Source: Spirochaetota bacterium
GTDB taxonomy: Bacteria > Spirochaetota > B62-G9 > DRHN01
Length of the DNA stretch: 64,000 nt
NCBI GenBank assembly: GCA_016934265.1
Contig: JAFGTF010000070.1
Span: 1 to 64,000 of the forward strand
Direction of reading: 5' to 3'
Under the pieces are notes generated by a model. It saw nothing but the letters and a program-made list of their open reading frames with translations. It was not told the DNA's origin and did not search any database. Below are positions 16,510 to 25,282 of this stretch, piece after piece. Each line of letters opens with the position of its first letter. Within the stretch, counting starts at the first letter, position 1. The position numbers and the translations under genes are program-made.

Positions 16510-17658
16510 ATGACGAATAAGCCGGAAGAGAATCAAACAGTCGAAAAAGAGGACATATCGAAAGGCGGCATCGAATCGGGCGGCCCCTACGATGTCGTTC
16601 TTCGGAATATAACCCACTACTACGGCAGCAATATGGTATTGAAGGACATTTCGCTTGCCATAAAAAGGAAAGAGTTTTTCGGCATTCTCGGGCCAAGCGG
16701 TTCCGGAAAGACCACCACGATGCGGATAATAGGAGGTTTCGTCATCCCGACAACCGGCGAGGTATATCTCCAGAATGAACTGATGGGACGAAAACCTCCG
16801 TACAGCCGAAACACTACGATGGTCTTTCAGCACCTCGCCCTGTTCCCGCATATGAAGGTGTTCGACAACCTCGCCTACGGGCTGAAGGTTCGAAGGGTAC
16901 AGAGAGAAGAGATCAAAGTCAGGGTGAAGAAGGTACTGGAGGTCGTTCACCTCGAGGGTTTCGGAGACCGGTACCCGAAACAGTTAAGCGGCGGCCAGCA
17001 GCAGCGTGTCGCACTCGCACGCGCACTGATCGTAGAGCCGAGTGTCGTTCTGTTCGACGAACCGTTGGGCTCTCTCGATCTAAAGCTCAGGCGGGAGATG
17101 CAGATAGAGATTAAAAACATTCAGCGCAGGCTGGGCACGACCTTCATCTACGTGACGCACGACCAACAGGAAGCGCTCAATATGTGCGACAGAATCGCAC
17201 TTTTAAATGAGGGAAGAATCGAGCAGATCGGCACCGCCGAGGAGATCTACGAGAGGCCGAATACCAGGTTTGTGGCGGACTTCATCGGCGATATCAACTT
17301 CATAGAGGGCACGGTGGTTTCGTCGGACGGGAAGAAACTGACGATAGAATCCGACGGACTTTCTCTCAAAGCGGAGGCTGTTTCTCCTCTGAAAAAAGGA
17401 AAACCCACCACAATCTGTATCCGCCCGGAGCGCATCCTGATGGGCGGGGATACTAAAAAATGCGATACGATCCTTTCAGGCAAGATCGTCAACATAGTGT
17501 ATTCCGGTGCGGTGCGCAGATGTATCGTGAGGCTTTCAAACGGCGGCACTGTAAAGGTGGACCTCGATGCCAAGGACACCGCCGATTTTCGTGTCGATGA
17601 TGAGACGCGTATCGGCTGGTTCACCGGAGACGAAGTATTGCTCTTTAACAAAGCATAG
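16510..17658 (+). CDS. potA: spermidine/putrescine import ATP-binding protein PotA
   Basis: A 382-residue ABC ATPase of the polyamine/iron/sulfate type. It has Walker [10 protein letters not shown], the Q-loop in [10 protein letters not shown], signature LSGGQQQR, Walker [13 protein letters not shown], and the switch histidine in VTHDQ. The last 110 residues form a TOBE-type regulatory domain. It is the first gene of an A-D-B-C operon. Upstream there is only a weak ribosome site. It drives uptake of spermidine or putrescine with the PotB and PotC permeases. The first 30 residues, rich in Glu and Lys, are an extension seen in several PotA proteins. Confidence 0.92.
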   Translation: MTNKPEENQTVEKEDISKGGIESGGPYDVVLRNITHYYGSNMVLKDISLAIKRKEFFGILGPSGSGKTTTMRIIGGFVIPTTGEVYLQNELMGRKPPYSRNTTMVFQHLALFPHMKVFDNLAYGLKVRRVQREEIKVRVKKVLEVVHLEGFGDRYPKQLSGGQQQRVALARALIVEPSVVLFDEPLGSLDLKLRREMQIEIKNIQRRLGTTFIYVTHDQQEALNMCDRIALLNEGRIEQIGTAEEIYERPNTRFVADFIGDINFIEGTVVSSDGKKLTIESDGLSLKAEAVSPLKKGKPTTICIRPERILMGGDTKKCDTILSGKIVNIVYSGAVRRCIVRLSNGGTVKVDLDAKDTADFRVDDETRIGWFTGDEVLLFNKA

Positions 17659-17811
17659 TAATAAACATCTCCCATAAAGGGGAGGAACCAGGATAAGAAC
17701 GACCTCCGTATTCTACGAATTTACTATGAAGGAGGTGAGCGCCACAAAACCATGTTGCCGTAGTAAGCAAAGATCGTCGGTAGTAAACACCAAGAAAGGA
17801 GAAAGCCGATT

Positions 17812-18885
17812 ATGAAAAGAAGATTGTTCTACATCATAGCATTTGTCCTCATCATGGCGCTTGTTTCAGCGGTCGCCGTGTTTGCGGAAAGAGAGGAGGT
17901 GAAGGACGAGGAGCTCAACGTCTGGACCTGGGGTATCTACTGCCCGGACTTCGCCACCGAATCGTTCCAGGAGAAGTACGGCATCAAGGTCAACTGCACC
18001 TTCTATCACGGAAACGAGGAGCTCTGGTCGAAGATACAGGCCGGTCATGAGGGTCTCGATATCATTCAGCCGAGCAATCACATGATCCAGCGCTTCGCCA
18101 ATGCGGGGCTTCTGTCGCCGATCGATATTAAAAAAATTCCGAACTATGCAGGCCTTTCTGAAGGATTCAAGAAGGCGGACTACAACACCGTGGACGGCAA
18201 GCAGTACAGTGTGCCCTATACCTACGGCATCATGGGTGTCGCATACCGTACGGACAAGATCAAGGAGCCTCCCACTTCGTGGGGCGCGCTGTGGGACCCT
18301 CGCTATAAGGGGAAGATCACGTTCTCCAGAAATCCCGTCGATGCGTGCTTCGGTGTCGCCCTGTATCTCGGGATGGATATCGCCAAGCTCGACGAGGACA
18401 TAGACAGCAAGCTGGTCAAGATAAAAGAGAAGATGCGCGAGCAGAACCCGCTGCTTCTGAAACGTCTCGAAAGCCTCGAGGAGATGAAAAACCTCCTTGC
18501 AAGCGGCGAGGTCTGGATGACATCCGCCGACGACGGCATGATCCACAAGATGCAGCTCGACGGGCAACCCGTAGAGTTTGTAGTGCCGAAGGAAGGGTCG
18601 GCGGCATGGATCGACCAGTTCTGCATCATGTCCGATGCGCCGCATAAGGACGCCGCCTACCTCTGGATCGACCATATGCTGTCTCCGGAGATCGCGTCGC
18701 AGATGATCAAGAAGATGGGGTATATGGTGGTCAACGCCAAAGCGGCGGAAAACCTGCCCGCCGACATGGCACAGATCATGAAATACACCGATGCGGAGAC
18801 TCAGCGGTTGAGCCCGTATCCGACGCTGAAGCCGGAAACAAGCGAAAAGATGGTAAAAGCGTACCAGGACGTTCGGGGGGAATAA
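17812..18885 (+). CDS. potD: spermidine/putrescine-binding protein PotD
   Basis: A 357-residue periplasmic binding protein with a cleavable signal peptide (residues 1-26, ending AVAVFAE). NVWTWGIYCPDF at the mature N-terminus, the VPYTYGIMGVAYR segment and TSADDGMIHKM are characteristic of PotD-type polyamine receptors. AAAGGAG precedes the ATG at a good distance. The gene lies 153 bp after potA, in a leader that includes CTCCC/GGGAG and ACCTCC/GGAGGT pairings. The separate, strong ribosome site fits the higher expression usual for binding proteins. Confidence 0.9.
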   Translation: MKRRLFYIIAFVLIMALVSAVAVFAEREEVKDEELNVWTWGIYCPDFATESFQEKYGIKVNCTFYHGNEELWSKIQAGHEGLDIIQPSNHMIQRFANAGLLSPIDIKKIPNYAGLSEGFKKADYNTVDGKQYSVPYTYGIMGVAYRTDKIKEPPTSWGALWDPRYKGKITFSRNPVDACFGVALYLGMDIAKLDEDIDSKLVKIKEKMREQNPLLLKRLESLEEMKNLLASGEVWMTSADDGMIHKMQLDGQPVEFVVPKEGSAAWIDQFCIMSDAPHKDAAYLWIDHMLSPEIASQMIKKMGYMVVNAKAAENLPADMAQIMKYTDAETQRLSPYPTLKPETSEKMVKAYQDVRGE

Positions 18886-18966
18886 CCGACGTACCAGTAT
18901 AACCGGGGAATTGTCCCGGCTTGTCGAGTGACAGTTCCCCATGTATTTTCCGTATGGAGGCGCCGG

Positions 18967-19854
18967 TTGCATAGTAAAGGGATATCGGACCGTTCGACAC
19001 GGTACGGAAGACTCAGCGAGCTCAGCATACCGCTCTTCGCGATACTGCCTGCTGCCATTATGCTTATACTGTTCTTCCTCCTCCCCATCTTCGTCGCACT
19101 GCGCTACAGCCTGCTTTCCACCATGCCGTTCTTCAATCCGAACCCGTACTACACGCTTGCTAATTATGTCCGGGTCATCGTCGAGCCGATCTACAGAAAC
19201 GCCTTCATACGAACCTTCAAATATGCGGCGATAGCGACGGTAATATCACTTTGTATCTCCTACCCCGTCGCTTTCTATATGGCGAGAAAGAGCAAGCGGG
19301 GAGGCCTACTGCTGCTTGTGCTTCTCATTCCCTTCTGGACGAGCATCATACTTCGCGTCTTCGCCTGGAAGATCATACTCGGTTCCACTGGAATTCTCAA
19401 CTGGCTGCTTCAGACCGTCGGCCTGACCGACGACCCCGTCAAATTTCTCTACACCGGGGTGGGGGTCGTATTCGGACTCGTGTATACGTATACCCCCTAC
19501 ATGGTTCTCCCACTCTACGCGACCCTCGGCAAGGTGCCCGAGGCGCTCTTCGAAGCCTCCGCCGACCTCGGTGCAAACAGGGTGAATACTCTTTTCAGGA
19601 TAACCATTCCCCTGACCAGCTCGGGTACGATTTCAGGGGTCATACTGGTGCTTTTGGCGTGCTTCGGCGATGTGCTCTCCTCACAGCTTCTGGGAGGTAC
19701 AAACACGCTGATGATTTCGAGCGTCATATTCGAAACCTTCATGGGCGGGGCGAACTGGGTGACCGGAAGCGCGCTTTCCGTTGTTGTGTTCACCGTTCTG
19801 CTGATACTGGCAGCACTCTTGGCCCGACTCGGCAAGGAGAGCGAATATGCATGA
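18967..19854 (+). CDS. potB: spermidine/putrescine permease PotB
   Basis: An integral membrane subunit of about 295 residues with six membrane spans and the EAA-type loop (EALFEASADLGANR) that contacts PotA. I prefer the TTG at 18967, six bases after GGAGG; an in-frame GTG at 18928 would give 308 residues but lacks a ribosome site. The stop overlaps the potC start by eight bases. It pairs with PotC to form the channel. Confidence 0.9.
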   Translation: MHSKGISDRSTRYGRLSELSIPLFAILPAAIMLILFFLLPIFVALRYSLLSTMPFFNPNPYYTLANYVRVIVEPIYRNAFIRTFKYAAIATVISLCISYPVAFYMARKSKRGGLLLLVLLIPFWTSIILRVFAWKIILGSTGILNWLLQTVGLTDDPVKFLYTGVGVVFGLVYTYTPYMVLPLYATLGKVPEALFEASADLGANRVNTLFRITIPLTSSGTISGVILVLLACFGDVLSSQLLGGTNTLMISSVIFETFMGGANWVTGSALSVVVFTVLLILAALLARLGKESEYA

Positions 19855-20662
19855 TCCCCGACGCCGCCGGCCCTCTTTACGCTTTGGGGAGAGGTGTCTG
19901 CAGATCTACGTCGTGATCTTTTTGTTCTACATCCTTCTTCCGCTCGCCGTTCTGCTGCTCTACTCATTCCATTCGTCCGAATACCTCACCTGGCCGGTGA
20001 AAGAGCTCACCTTCCACTGGTATAAGAAAGCGTTCAACGATTCGCGACTGATCCATTCGCTGTGGAATTCGATCATAATCGCGCTTGCCACCACGGTTTT
20101 TTCCGTAATCATCGGGGGCGGGCTCGCGTACGGTCTTGCTCGATACAAATTCAGAGGCAAGGCCGTGCTCGAAAGCCTTAACATACTTGCGATCATCACC
20201 TACGGCATCGTTTCCGCCGTTTCCGTGCTTTTATGGTTCCGCTTTCTCGGCATTCCCGGCGGTATTTGGCCGACCATCCTGGGACATACCACCTTCATCA
20301 TGCCGTTCGCAGTCATGGTGATACGCGACCGCCTGCTCAATTTCGACATTCAGGTCGAAGAAGCGGCAATGGACCTCGGAGCGGGCCCTTGGCGCACCCT
20401 GCGTGACGTCACGGTGCCGATGCTTTTACCCGCGATTCTCGCGGCCGGGCTCTTCTGCTTTACGATCTCCCTCGGAGAGTTCCTCCTCGCCTTTTTCCTG
20501 ATAGGGAACGAGCTGACCCTTCCCGTCTATCTCTACAGCCTCATGCGCTTTACTTTTACGCCCGCAGTGAATGCGGCGGCCGTCCTGATTATAAGCTTCC
20601 CGACCGTTGCGGTGATCATCGTGGCGATCTTCTTCAGGCGCGAAGTCGAGAGCCTGTATTAA
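19847..20662 (+). CDS. potC: spermidine/putrescine permease PotC
   Basis: A 271-residue membrane protein with six spans and the EEAAMDLGAGPWR coupling loop. YSFHSSEYLTWP and KELTFHWYKKAF near the N-terminus are typical of PotC. It is the last gene of the operon. Its stop codon lies over the end of a decayed gene on the other strand (20659-20981). The first ten residues are unusually Arg-rich. Confidence 0.92.
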   Translation: MHDPRRRRPSLRFGERCLQIYVVIFLFYILLPLAVLLLYSFHSSEYLTWPVKELTFHWYKKAFNDSRLIHSLWNSIIIALATTVFSVIIGGGLAYGLARYKFRGKAVLESLNILAIITYGIVSAVSVLLWFRFLGIPGGIWPTILGHTTFIMPFAVMVIRDRLLNFDIQVEEAAMDLGAGPWRTLRDVTVPMLLPAILAAGLFCFTISLGEFLLAFFLIGNELTLPVYLYSLMRFTFTPAVNAAAVLIISFPTVAVIIVAIFFRREVESLY

Positions 20663-20981
20663 AGAGACATTTTGATTAATTCCAGCTTTTTAGATCCGTA
20701 ATGCGGGAGTATTGGTATTTCAGGATTATTTGATAGACCAATTATCGCACTGCTTTGCGTGGTATTTCCATCCACACCCATGCTTGCTAAAAACGGGACA
20801 TACTTTTGATTACCTGGTTTAATATATTCAAGTCTTTGACAAACGCTAACAGTAAATCAGAAGGAAAATGTTTTCCCGTCGGTACTTCATAACCATTTGT
20901 GTATGAAAAACTATGTTGCTTTAAGATTGTCTCGAATTTTTACTCGAATGACCGGCCTGCATTACTACTCTTTAATCCCAT
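20659..20981 (-). pseudogene. decayed small gene, possibly nuclease-like
   Basis: Read on the minus strand, a protein-like sequence starts at an ATG at 20981 (MGLKSSNAGRSFE), meets a TAA about 13 codons in, resumes in the same frame with KFETILKQHSFSY and TGKHFPSDLLLAFVKDLN, then shifts frame near 20822 and continues as KPGNQKYVPFLASMGVDGN to a natural end (KLELIKMSL) whose stop overlaps the potC stop. One nonsense and one frameshift therefore separate three coherent pieces of a protein of about 105 residues. The NAGRSFE start and the later Pro-Ser-Asp recall some PD-(D/E)xK restriction-type nucleases, but I cannot confirm a catalytic core. It is more AT-rich than its neighbours. Confidence 0.5.
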
Positions 20982-21069
20982 TTTTTTCTCTCAAACAACC
21001 GATACATTTCGTATTATTCTTGGTTCATCTCCAAATTAGTTGCAATAAATATGGACGTATTGATCATAC

Positions 21070-21345
21070 TGTGTCATTACGAGGCGTAAGACTACATCAT
21101 CCGATGTCGTCTTTTCTTAAAGAAGGCAAAAGTCGCCTATGGCTCAAATCGAGGCTTTATGCCTCAATCGACGAAGTAATCTCTTACTACAGTCATTTAT
21201 TGTCCTTTTTAGATTGCTTTTAAAAACTCCGTAGGAGTTTTCACTCGCAATTGCGAGATCAGACATCGAAGATGTCTGACGAAGCAATCCGTATGCTCGC
21301 CAATGAGAACGAGGATTGCTTCAGCCTTCGGCTTCGCAATGACGT
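21070..21345. repeat. compound palindromic repeat element
   Basis: A series of adjacent dyads: AGACTACATC/GATGTCGTCT (21089-21112, one mismatch), GAGGC/GCCTC (21151-21165), AAAACTCC-GTA-GGAGTTTT (21223-21241), CTCGCAATTGCGAG (21244-21257), TCAGACATC-GAA-GATGTCTGA (21259-21279), GAAGCAATCC/GGATTGCTTC (21281-21322) and AGCC-TTC-GGCT (21323-21333). The outer ends TCATTACGAGGCGTAAG and CTTCGGCTTCGCAATGACG are imperfect inverted copies. The CGCAATGAC / GAAGCAATC words are those of a widespread class of bacterial intergenic palindromic repeats. No gene is present. Confidence 0.75.
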
Positions 21346-21480
21346 ATGGAGGACGCTTAAAACTGTCCTCGAATTACATGACATTTACAGCAATGACACC
21401 CATACCGTTTGTTTGATACTGTACGAGATATCATGCAAGAAGAGATCAACATGTAATACCGGATATGAAACAGAGGGCGT
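21346..21480. other. spacer after the palindromic element
   Basis: No gene or strong hairpin is visible in this AT-leaning spacer, which ends at the endonuclease III stop codon. An open frame that begins inside the palindromes and runs through here has no ribosome site and reads as repeat-derived sequence. Confidence 0.5.
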
Positions 21481-22131
21481 TTATAAATTCTTCTCTTCGA
21501 ACGGGCAGAGCGTTTCCACCACGCATTCGCCGCAGCGTGGCTTTCTGGCGACGCAGGTGTACCTTCCATGAAACGTCACCACCCGCGAGTACGGCGTCCG
21601 GTCTTTTTTGGGAATGATCTCAACAAGCTCGAGCTCTATCCTCTTGGGATCCCTACTGTCCGTCAGACCGAACCGCATGGAAACGCGCTTCACGTGGGTG
21701 TCAACTATGATTGCGGGCCTGCCGAAGCAGTTACCCAGCACGACGTTCGCCGTCTTCCTGCCCACGCCGGGAAGCGTAACGAGCTCCTCCATCGTTTCCG
21801 GCACCACACACTTGAAACGATCTACGAGCGTCTTCGACGCGCCGAGAAGCGACTTCGTCTTCGCCTTGAAGAAGCCTGTGGGTTTTATTATCTTCTCGAT
21901 CTCCTCGGAAGTCGCTTTCGACATTCGATCGGGGTCCGGGAATCGGGAAAAGAGCAGAGGCGTCACCCCGTTCACGCGCTCGTCCGTGCACTGCGCCGCG
22001 AGGATCGTCGCAATGAGAAGCTCGAACGGATTTCTATAGTAAAGGAGCACCCGCGCGTCCGGATACCGCTCTTTTAAAAGCGAGAGTATCTCAGACGCTC
22101 GTTTTCTTCTTTCTTCTTTTGAAAAATTCAT
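21481..22131 (-). CDS. nth: endonuclease III
   Basis: A 216-residue base-excision-repair glycosylase/AP lyase that removes oxidised pyrimidines. A helix-hairpin-helix LPGVGRKTA carries catalytic Lys126, and Asp144 lies in VDTHVKR. The [4Fe-4S] cluster ligands are Cys193, Cys200, Cys203 and Cys209 (C-x6-C-x2-C-x5-C). The start at 22131 lies inside the 3' end of the PolX gene (41-base overlap), so the two are probably co-translated. GGGGAAAT is a modest ribosome site. Confidence 0.93.
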   Translation of the reverse strand: MNFSKEERRKRASEILSLLKERYPDARVLLYYRNPFELLIATILAAQCTDERVNGVTPLLFSRFPDPDRMSKATSEEIEKIIKPTGFFKAKTKSLLGASKTLVDRFKCVVPETMEELVTLPGVGRKTANVVLGNCFGRPAIIVDTHVKRVSMRFGLTDSRDPKRIELELVEIIPKKDRTPYSRVVTFHGRYTCVARKPRCGECVVETLCPFEEKNL

Positions 22132-23839
22132 CTATTTCCCCGGCGGTCATGCAGTTTAAAACGTCCTTTTTTTCGAGCCACCCTTTCCGCGCCATCGTGA
22201 CGCCGTATCGCATGTCGGAAAACCCCTCGATCGAATGCGCATCCGGGTTTACGGAGACGAGTATCCCCATTTTCTTGGCGCGCTTCAGTAGAGGCCAGTC
22301 CGGATCGAGCCGGAGCGGGTTGCAGTTGTGCTCGAGCGCCGTGCCGTTTTTTTGTAGCGCTTCGAGGATACGCTCCTCGTCGAGCCTGTACCCCTCCCGC
22401 GAGAGAAGCAGCCGTCCGCTCATGTGCCCGAGGATCGTAAGATAGGGGTTTTCTATCGCACGCAAGAGCCTTTCCGTCGCCTCCTCCTTTGACATGGCAA
22501 GATTCGAGTGCACCGACCCGATGATGAAATCGAGCTCTTCGAGCACCTCGTCCGGATAGTCGAGGCCGCCGTCTCCCAGTATCTCCGATTCTATCCCGCA
22601 GAACATCCGAAAGGGAGAAAGCGCTTCGTTCACCCTGCGCACCTCGTCCGCCTGCTCCCCGAGACGTCCCTCGGAAAGACCGTGCGCGTAGTACGCGGAC
22701 CTGGAGTGGTCCGATATGCAGAGATAGGAGTAGCCGAGGGCGGCACACTCTCTTGCGAGCTCCTCGATACTGTTCGAGCCGTCCGAGTAGGAGGAGTGTA
22801 CGTGCACCATGCCGTGAAAGTCCTCAGCCTTTACGAGGTCGGGCAGCTCGCCCTTTTCCGAAAGACGTACCTCTTCATCTCCCTCCCTGAGCTCCGGAGG
22901 AATGTACTCGAGTCCGAGCGTTTTGTACAAATCTTCTTCCGAAGAAACATAAACAGGCTCGTCACCCCTGTAGATCCCGTACTCGTTGACTTTTAACCCC
23001 ATACGCTTCGCCCGCGCCCGCAGGATCGTGTTGTGCTCCTTCGATCCGGTGAAATGCTGGAGCGCGGTAGGGAAGGAGCCGGGCGATACGATCCTGAAAT
23101 CTATCTGGAGCCCGCGGCGCCGAACGGAGATCTTGGTGTCCCCCGAAGCGATCACGCCGTTCTCGTCCGCGAGCGATAAAAGCGTTTTCTGTAACGATTC
23201 CCTATTTTTACCGTCTTGCTCGACCACGAGGATATCGATGTCCTTGAACGTGGTCTTCCCGCGCCTGAGGCTTCCCGCGGCCACGATCTCGATGTCCCGG
23301 ATCGCTGAGTTTTTCAGCGTTCCGATAACCTCCTCCGCGGTTCCGAGCGCGTCGCTTAAAAGATGGAGCCCTCCCTGGAGCCTGATGAACTCGATCGCCT
23401 TGAGAAGCTTCGTCTGGGTCTTCTCACCGAACCCTTCGAGCGTTACGAGCCTGTTTTCCGTACAGGCGTATTCGAGCTCACCGACGGATGAGACGCCGAG
23501 CTTCTCGTATACCGCCCTGACCTTCTTCGGGCCCATACCCGGGACCGTGAACAGCTCCTCTATCGTATCGGGAAACGCTGACCGCAGCGTCTCGAGCTCC
23601 GAAGAGCGCCCTGAGCGAACGTAGCCGGTAATGACCTCGGCGACACCCTTGCCCACCCCCTTCAGCGTCTCGAGCATCCCCTTATCCGATAGCGCGGCAA
23701 CTTCCTCCGGATGCATTTCTACGCTTCTCGCTGCGTTTTCGAATGCCCGTACCTTGAACGGGTTCTCGCCTGAAAGCTCCTTGTAGACCGCGATCCGCTT
23801 GAGAACGGACGCAATCTCCTTGTTGACCGGTGTTTTCAC
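22091..23839 (-). CDS. polX: DNA polymerase/3'-5' exonuclease PolX
   Basis: A 582-residue bacterial family-X polymerase. An N-terminal helix-hairpin-helix DNA-binding part includes GVGKGVAEVI and PGMGPKKV. The nucleotidyl-transfer Asp triad is Asp200, Asp202 and Asp247 (KDIDIL, QIDFRI). From about 340 onward is a PHP phosphoesterase domain (VHVHSSYSDG, CISDHS, GSVHS, VSVNPDAHS) with the metal-binding His and Asp residues that supply 3'-5' exonuclease activity. The start is a GTG preceded by AGGGAA. It overlaps nth, forming a two-gene repair unit. Confidence 0.92.
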   Translation of the reverse strand: MKTPVNKEIASVLKRIAVYKELSGENPFKVRAFENAARSVEMHPEEVAALSDKGMLETLKGVGKGVAEVITGYVRSGRSSELETLRSAFPDTIEELFTVPGMGPKKVRAVYEKLGVSSVGELEYACTENRLVTLEGFGEKTQTKLLKAIEFIRLQGGLHLLSDALGTAEEVIGTLKNSAIRDIEIVAAGSLRRGKTTFKDIDILVVEQDGKNRESLQKTLLSLADENGVIASGDTKISVRRRGLQIDFRIVSPGSFPTALQHFTGSKEHNTILRARAKRMGLKVNEYGIYRGDEPVYVSSEEDLYKTLGLEYIPPELREGDEEVRLSEKGELPDLVKAEDFHGMVHVHSSYSDGSNSIEELARECAALGYSYLCISDHSRSAYYAHGLSEGRLGEQADEVRRVNEALSPFRMFCGIESEILGDGGLDYPDEVLEELDFIIGSVHSNLAMSKEEATERLLRAIENPYLTILGHMSGRLLLSREGYRLDEERILEALQKNGTALEHNCNPLRLDPDWPLLKRAKKMGILVSVNPDAHSIEGFSDMRYGVTMARKGWLEKKDVLNCMTAGEIDEFFKRRKKKTSV

Positions 23840-23879
23840 TATGTATTTCCCTGCGGGTTTTAAAGAGCCTCAGCACTCT

Positions 23880-25202
23880 CTAGCGGAGCGCATCTATGGC
23901 TTCCTGTGCCTTCTTCAGCGCTGCGTCGGGGTCTTCGACGTTGACCATTATCGACTCGAGCGCATGCTCTATGATGCCTGAAACCGCGAAGTAATCGTAG
24001 GAGGGACGGAACACGGTACCCGATTCTATCTCGACCGTCGATGTCATGTAGTTCGGATTGTCCTCGTAGAAGATGAGCAGGTCGAGCGACTCCTTTACCG
24101 TCGACCGTATCGCCGGGCTTCCGGTATGGGTGTGCCAGTTTATCGCCCGCTCATAGCCGACGAGCCACTCGATGAATCGAAACGCTTCTCTCTCCTTTTT
24201 CTGGTTCGAACGAACGACTGCGAGACACTTCCCGAATACGGAGGGGCCCACCGTCTCCCAGGAGGGTAGATGCCAGACGTTCATGTCATACGGAAGGTTG
24301 GATTCGATATACACGAGCATCGTGCTCGGCCGGAGCATTATTCCGAGGTCCCCCGCAAGGAACAGGCCGACGCCTTCGTCCGTACTGAGCCGCGGTGGCA
24401 TGAGCCCCTCTGTGTAGACGGCCCGCTGCAGAAACCTCATCGCCTGAACAGAGCCTTTTGAGTACACCACCGCCCGGTCCCCCCGCATCAGCGTTTCTCC
24501 GGTGTAGCTTTCCACGAAAGCGATAAAATCGGAGGCGTTTTCCATCGGTATGAAAAGCGGCGCCCGGCCGGGTGCGTTCTCTTTAATCTTCATGCCGATT
24601 GAAAAGAGTTCCTCCCATGTTTCCGGCCCCGTCGTCATTCTCGCCCCCGCTATCCGCAGTATGTGCTGGTTCACATACAGCGTATGAACAGAGTAGTAGA
24701 ACGGAACGGCGAAGGTACCCCCCTCTATCCTTACCGAATCCCAGAACTTCGGTTCGATATCGCCCGTCAATCTCTGGTCCAAGAACGTATCGAGCCGACG
24801 TATATACCCCTTTTTCTGAAGCGGCTGTAGATACTGCACGGGAAGCTCGACGATGTCGGCGCTGCCCTCCTGTGACAGGATTTTCAGATAGAGATCATTC
24901 TCCCGTCCCTGAAATACCCCCTTCACGGGGATTGAATCTTTCTGCGCATTGTAGGATTCGATGAGGTCGGTGAGGGTTTCCTTGTTTTCGGTTCCGACGG
25001 AATGCCAGAAGATGAGCGCCTCTTCGTCCGACGGCGGTTTCTTCTTTCCTGCGGCGAGCACACCCGGAATGACGATCCACATCGCGGCAAAGAAAAGAAA
25101 AAAGCACGCACACCTCAGGTTGGAAAACCGCCGAGGCAGCGTCCGGTTCGCTGCGATTTGCACTGAAGTTCCAGTTTTAGAAGCTTTCATCGACACCCGC
25201 AT
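23880..25202 (-). CDS. ABC-type sugar-binding protein (family 1), orphan
   Basis: About 440 residues with an N-terminal export signal (hydrophobic CFFLFFAAMWIVIPGVLAAG after a basic region). The mature start LIFWHSVGTENKETLTDLIESYN and the later KGVFQGRENDLYLK and ETWEELFSIGMKI segments are typical of MalE/UgpB-type solute receptors. No permease or ATPase gene is adjacent. In-frame ATGs at 25202 and 25190 are both possible and neither has a strong ribosome site. It resembles the orphan receptor at 42356, which opens in the same way. The ligand is unknown; glycerol phosphate, oligosaccharides or other sugars are typical of the family. Confidence 0.82.
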   Translation of the reverse strand: MRVSMKASKTGTSVQIAANRTLPRRFSNLRCACFFLFFAAMWIVIPGVLAAGKKKPPSDEEALIFWHSVGTENKETLTDLIESYNAQKDSIPVKGVFQGRENDLYLKILSQEGSADIVELPVQYLQPLQKKGYIRRLDTFLDQRLTGDIEPKFWDSVRIEGGTFAVPFYYSVHTLYVNQHILRIAGARMTTGPETWEELFSIGMKIKENAPGRAPLFIPMENASDFIAFVESYTGETLMRGDRAVVYSKGSVQAMRFLQRAVYTEGLMPPRLSTDEGVGLFLAGDLGIMLRPSTMLVYIESNLPYDMNVWHLPSWETVGPSVFGKCLAVVRSNQKKEREAFRFIEWLVGYERAINWHTHTGSPAIRSTVKESLDLLIFYEDNPNYMTSTVEIESGTVFRPSYDYFAVSGIIEHALESIMVNVEDPDAALKKAQEAIDALR

Positions 25203-25282
25203 TAAATCGAAGCCGGCCGTCGACAGACGGCGGCAACAATGGTTAGACACGAAGACTCCCGCATACTATTATATACTTAAAA

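Noticed and set aside
17726-17815. 29-codon leader frame ending at the potD start
   Set aside because: No ribosome site of its own. I list it only as a speculative finding, not as a gene.
20897-21571. Plus-strand open frames across the palindromic region
   Set aside because: They arise from hairpin sequence and cross palindromes; composition is not protein-like.
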